A DNA stretch of 64,000 nt from Selaginella moellendorffii (Eukaryota; Streptophyta; Lycopodiopsida; Selaginellales; Selaginellaceae), in the NCBI RefSeq assembly GCF_000143415.4, contig NW_003314351.1, positions 42,288 through 106,287 of the forward strand, read 5' to 3'. The position numbers were made by a program, and so were the translations under genes. The notes below the pieces were generated by a model. The model was given only the letters and a program-made list of their open reading frames with translations, searched no databases and was not told the DNA's origin. Position 1 is the stretch's first letter. Every line of letters begins with the position of its first letter. This document shows positions 59,801-64,000 of this stretch, piece by piece.

Positions 59801-61193
59801 TAAATAAGCGCATGGTTTTTGCTTCACCTGTCCAGACGTGCGACACAGGTCCTGCGCTTCTGTGATTCTTCCAGCTCGGATGAGCTTCCACACATCTTCT
59901 AAAAGACCATCTTCCAGTTTCTGCGATAAATACGATATACGCAAGAAGAGGACCCGTAAGAACGAAGTACCTGATCTTCGGGATGCAACTGTAAGCCTTC
60001 TCGAGTTGGAGCATCAGGATCCAAATGTCGAACATAGTGAGTTCCAATATTTTTCTTGATTGCACGTTTTGTTTGATCCCACAGGCCTAACTTTTGAGTG
60101 TATGATCCCGCATACCATCCCTTCCTCTGTAACGATAAGGTCTGTAGACACGCATATACTCCATAGAAGAGCTTTACCTTCTTTTCTAAATCCAATTCCT
60201 TGGACGCCAGACTCTCGAGCCATTGAACAAGACGAAGACATGTTTGAGCAGTCTCATCGTTTCTTACAAACTCGGACGCAACTTGGGCTGATGTGCTTGC
60301 TTTCTGCCATAAAAATATGTTTATCAGGTGAAACCAGAAGACATGCATACAAATACCTGATTGTCTTCCATGCTATCCTCTAAGAAACAATAAAGTCAGT
60401 CCCGTTGAAACGTAATAAGCGATGCTACCTTTTCCATACAAATGCCACAGAAGTGCCCATGATGAAGCCTCGGAATGTAGCAATTGAGCCTTCTGACGTA
60501 GAACCCTGTCTTCTACAGCTCGATGCTTCTCAGCTGCCTCGTCTCTGTAAAGAAGAAGCTGCTAAGTTCCAGTCGTTGTCAGCAAGTTGTTTCACCTGAC
60601 TGCCTCCGCTAGGTCCCGGCAAATGTCTTCAAACTCGCTCAAGAGCTCGGAAAGAGACGTGAAGCCTGTCAAAGGAAAACATAAGCAGAGTTGTATGACT
60701 AGAAAACAAAAGTGGTGAACCGTGTAGCCATGTATCCACGCCAGAAGCAAAGCGCTCAAATGAATCTTCTCCAGCGTCAGATGGCTGATCTGGTTCCTAG
60801 AGACCAATGCGGGTGAGAAGAGAGAAGAGTAGCAGCAAGAACCACACCTCTTTGACATGTTTGATTCGTGGTACAGCAACCGGGGACTCTTGCTTGTCAA
60901 TCACCGGCTCTTCGGGAAAGCTAGGAAGCTCTGGCTCGGGACGCCGCTCCACTTTGGCTGGAATTTGCAAGTCTTTGGCAAGCAGCGACGTGCTTGGAAG
61001 ATGCCGCGTCCTGTGCCATTGCTGCATTTCACCAGCATTCTCACAGGAAGAGAAACACACACCTGTATCGCCGAAATTTCTGCCTCTCCTTGCCAATCTC
61101 CCAGCGATCAATGTCGTCAAACGAGAAATCCTCGTCCATGGCGTCGTCGCCACCGTGCCAGGGCAACGCCGCTGGCGCTGGAGAGCCTTCCAT
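56856..61193 (-). CDS. NUP107: nuclear pore protein NUP107
   Basis: Scaffold nucleoporin of the NUP107-160 (Y) complex. About 25 exons follow by splice signals and phase: 61,193-61,063, 61,010-60,848, 60,796-60,742, 60,665-60,596, 60,544-60,429, 60,379-60,357, 60,303-60,178, 60,126-59,971, 59,920-59,828, 59,768-59,613, 59,565-59,467, 59,418-59,252, 59,198-59,141, 59,093-59,005, 58,959-58,828, 58,775-58,653, 58,601-58,506, 58,447-58,265, 58,214-58,040, 57,979-57,844, 57,797-57,601, 57,546-57,405, 57,343-57,186, 57,129-57,013 and a last exon ending near 56,856. This gives about 1,026 residues, close to the plant family length. Recognisable parts: ALLWHLYGKG, WLESLASKELDLEK, HHLDPDAPTRE-like, EDVWKLIRAGR, CRTSGQAWRAASL, ELVGPYASHL, HMMELRQ, SVQWMCFTPRAGLP and EFLLLEREIVLRRMEAG. 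The third intron has a GC donor. The final splice is unclear: the conserved tail is one base out of frame with the obvious acceptor. Confidence 0.9.
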
Positions 61194-61217
61194 TCTTCCC
61201 TCCTCTTCTCTAAAACC
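61194..61217. promoter_or_regulatory. 24-base PPR-NUP107 gap, with telo-box
   Basis: Only 24 bases lie between the PPR stop and the NUP107 ATG on the same strand. AAAACCCTAAATCC (about 61,212-61,225), a telo-box, spans the stop codon. The NUP107 promoter must lie within the PPR coding sequence. Confidence 0.4.
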
Positions 61218-63071
61218 CTAAATCCCGAGAACCCTATAATTCGCAATGTGGACATACGCCGCCCCCTCCCCCTGGCAGGAATCGAGAGCCCCAGCGCCGC
61301 GATGATCCACATTCTTGGAGCTGGAATACGATCGCAGCAAGCACATCCAATCGAAGGAATCCGGCTCAAAGGGCATGCTCCGGATCATCTCCTCGATCTC
61401 CTCAGCGGCGCCGCCCCGGCTGAGAAGATCGATCAGGCACGAGTAGTGCTGCTTCGTCGCCCTCATCCCATAATCCACTCTCATGCTCGCGAAGCACGCC
61501 TTCCCGGCGCTCGTCATGCCCGAGTGACTGCTCGCGATCAAATAGCAGAGAAAACAGCCCGGATCCACGGCATCGATCGTTCTTGCGGCGTCGAAGAGAT
61601 CAAACACAGCGCTGGAGTGGCCGCCGTGCGCGTAGCCGGCGAGGAGCGCGCCCCAGGAGACAATGTCGCGCTCTGGCATTCGATCAAACAAAACCCTAGC
61701 TTGGCGCAAATGCCCCTTTTGGGCATATGAAGAGAGAAGAGAGTTCCAAGAGATTAAATCTCGCCATGGCATTTGAAAGAAAATTTGGACGGCTCGACGG
61801 ACCTCGCCGGACTGGGCATATCCGGCCAGCAAAGAATTCCACGTCACAAGATTCTTCTCTGGCATGAAATCAAAGACTTGCTCAGCTAGAAGAATATACC
61901 CGGCTTGGGCATATTCTCCAACAAGAGTGTTCCACGATACCACATTGTGCTCTGGCATTGTCTCGAGAATCATTTTGGTGTGCTCCAATTGCCCATTGCG
62001 AGCATATGCCGATAACATAGCGTTCCATGTAAAGAGATTCCGCTGTGGAATATTCTCGAACATGGCTTCCGCTTCTTCCAGATGCCCGGACTGGGAATAT
62101 GCGTCCAGCATGGCAGTGCAAGCCACCACATTGTGCTGTGGCATATTCTGAAACGTTCGCTTTGCCTCTAAAAATGCGCTGGCGTCCACGTAAGCTGCCA
62201 GCATGGCACTCCACGACACAACGTTTCTCTGTGGCATATTCGCAAACAATGCCTTTGCCAATGATAAAAGCCCAGCTTTGGCATATGCTGCCAGCATTGC
62301 CGTCCACGACACTAAGCTATGCTCCGGCATAAAATCGAATATTTCCTTGGCTTTGCTAATATTCTTCCCTTGTAAGAATGCCGTCAAAAGGGCTGTCCAG
62401 GCAATCAAGTTCCACAGCGGCATAGCGTCGAAGAGATTCTTTGCGTCCTCCAGATTCCCGTTTTGGGCATAAGCATCGATCATGGCCGTCCAGGTTATCA
62501 AGTTCCTTTCCGGAATTTGCTGGAAGATGGACGTCGCAGATGCGAGATTTCCAGAATTGGCATAGCAGTCTAGCATCGTCGTCCAAGATACAAGGTCCAC
62601 GACTGGCATTCGTGCGAAAGAAATCTCCGCCAACTCCAAATACCCATTCTGGGCAAATGTTAACAAGAGAGTATTCCACGAAACCATGTCTCGCTTTGTC
62701 ATGCTATGAAAGAGTTTTTGGGCTTTGATCACGTCTTGGTTTTGGGCATAGGCCGATAGCATGATATTTTGCGTGACGAGAGATTTCTCCTGGATTCGAT
62801 CGAAGAATTCCTCCGCTTCGTCAACTTGGGCATTTCGAGTGAGCGCGCACAACATAAAATCCCACGAGAAGTTATCCTTGTGGTCGATGCTATCGAAAAC
62901 TTCTCTCGCGTCTTCCACGCTCCCGCATTTTCCATACATCTCAATGAGCTTGTTGTGCATGAAAACATCGCTCCTTTGGAGCGTGGGGCGGATCGCGGCA
63001 TGGATTTCTCTCGCGCGAGACAATACCCTGCACGATTCCACGAGACGGAGGCTAGAGTTTCGATCATTCAT
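61218..63071 (-). CDS. PLS/S-type PPR protein, single exon
   Basis: A 617-residue intronless protein with about 15 tandem 31-residue S-like PPR motifs, such as EEAEAMFENIPQRNLFTWNA and LAEQVFDFMPEKNLVTWNSL, characteristic of lycophyte PLS-class proteins. Repeats begin near residue 30 (SCRVLSRAREIHAAI). After the repeats come partial E-domain sequence (EPDSFDWMCLLRSYSSSKNV) and a short tail ending RVLGI. A typical E motif should continue further, and there is no DYW domain. The C-terminus therefore looks truncated where the NUP107 promoter begins. PLS proteins usually direct RNA editing in organelles; without DYW it would need a partner. No obvious transit peptide is seen. Confidence 0.85.
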   Translation of the reverse strand: MNDRNSSLRLVESCRVLSRAREIHAAIRPTLQRSDVFMHNKLIEMYGKCGSVEDAREVFDSIDHKDNFSWDFMLCALTRNAQVDEAEEFFDRIQEKSLVTQNIMLSAYAQNQDVIKAQKLFHSMTKRDMVSWNTLLLTFAQNGYLELAEISFARMPVVDLVSWTTMLDCYANSGNLASATSIFQQIPERNLITWTAMIDAYAQNGNLEDAKNLFDAMPLWNLIAWTALLTAFLQGKNISKAKEIFDFMPEHSLVSWTAMLAAYAKAGLLSLAKALFANMPQRNVVSWSAMLAAYVDASAFLEAKRTFQNMPQHNVVACTAMLDAYSQSGHLEEAEAMFENIPQRNLFTWNAMLSAYARNGQLEHTKMILETMPEHNVVSWNTLVGEYAQAGYILLAEQVFDFMPEKNLVTWNSLLAGYAQSGEVRRAVQIFFQMPWRDLISWNSLLSSYAQKGHLRQARVLFDRMPERDIVSWGALLAGYAHGGHSSAVFDLFDAARTIDAVDPGCFLCYLIASSHSGMTSAGKACFASMRVDYGMRATKQHYSCLIDLLSRGGAAEEIEEMIRSMPFEPDSFDWMCLLRSYSSSKNVDHRGAGALDSCQGEGAAYVHIANYRVLGI

Positions 63072-63212
63072 CTAAAAGTTTATACACAAGCTCTAAACTT
63101 GGTGATAGTTCTTCCATTTTATTTCACACAAAACTTTGGAGTACCTGGTAGATGTTCTTGCTTCACACAACAAAACCTTGCAAAGTACCGTCTTTCTTTT
63201 CTTCTTCTCGAT

Positions 63213-64000
<788 letters not shown>

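Overview
The window looks like plant nuclear DNA with a very compact gene structure. Introns are mostly about 50-60 bases, intergenic gaps are short, and genes such as plastid-type triosephosphate isomerase, acetohydroxy-acid reductoisomerase, a plant NUP107, an LRL/UNE12-type bHLH factor and PPR proteins are present. The short introns, several GC-AG introns and long single-exon PPR genes fit a lycophyte such as Selaginella; that is inference from gene style, since no database search was possible.

The window has two halves. Bases 1 to about 30,000 are a rearranged, repeat-rich accessory region. It holds a Ty3/gypsy relic, non-LTR retrotransposon ends, a foldback element, AT-rich repeats, four broken intron-containing copies of NUP107, PPR pseudogene blocks, and a local family of small six-pass membrane proteins (two intact copies and four fragments). 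Its centrepiece is a pair of about 6.7 kb segments (7,722-14,377 and 22,966-29,729). They are inverted relative to each other and also circularly permuted, as expected if one copy passed through a circle or a tandem intermediate.

Bases 30,000 to 64,000 are a dense housekeeping region. In order: plastid triosephosphate isomerase (-), EB1 microtubule plus-end protein (-), bHLH factor (+), a 4CL-like acyl-activating enzyme (-), a BTB/POZ protein (-), a DUF810/unc-13-like protein (-), a decayed superfamily 1 helicase (+), a GPI-anchored lipid-transfer protein (-), an alpha/beta hydrolase (-) head-to-head with an elongin-B-like protein (+), a chloroplast-type PPR protein (+), NUP107 (-), a second PPR protein (-) ending 24 bases before the NUP107 start, and the 3' part of ketol-acid reductoisomerase (-), which runs off the window. 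Exon structures were worked out by hand from splice signals and reading-frame continuity.

The housekeeping genes share no obvious pathway. The intact NUP107 at 56.9-61.2 kb is the closest relative in the window of the NUP107 fragments at 5-29 kb. Those fragments retain introns and so arose by DNA-level duplication.
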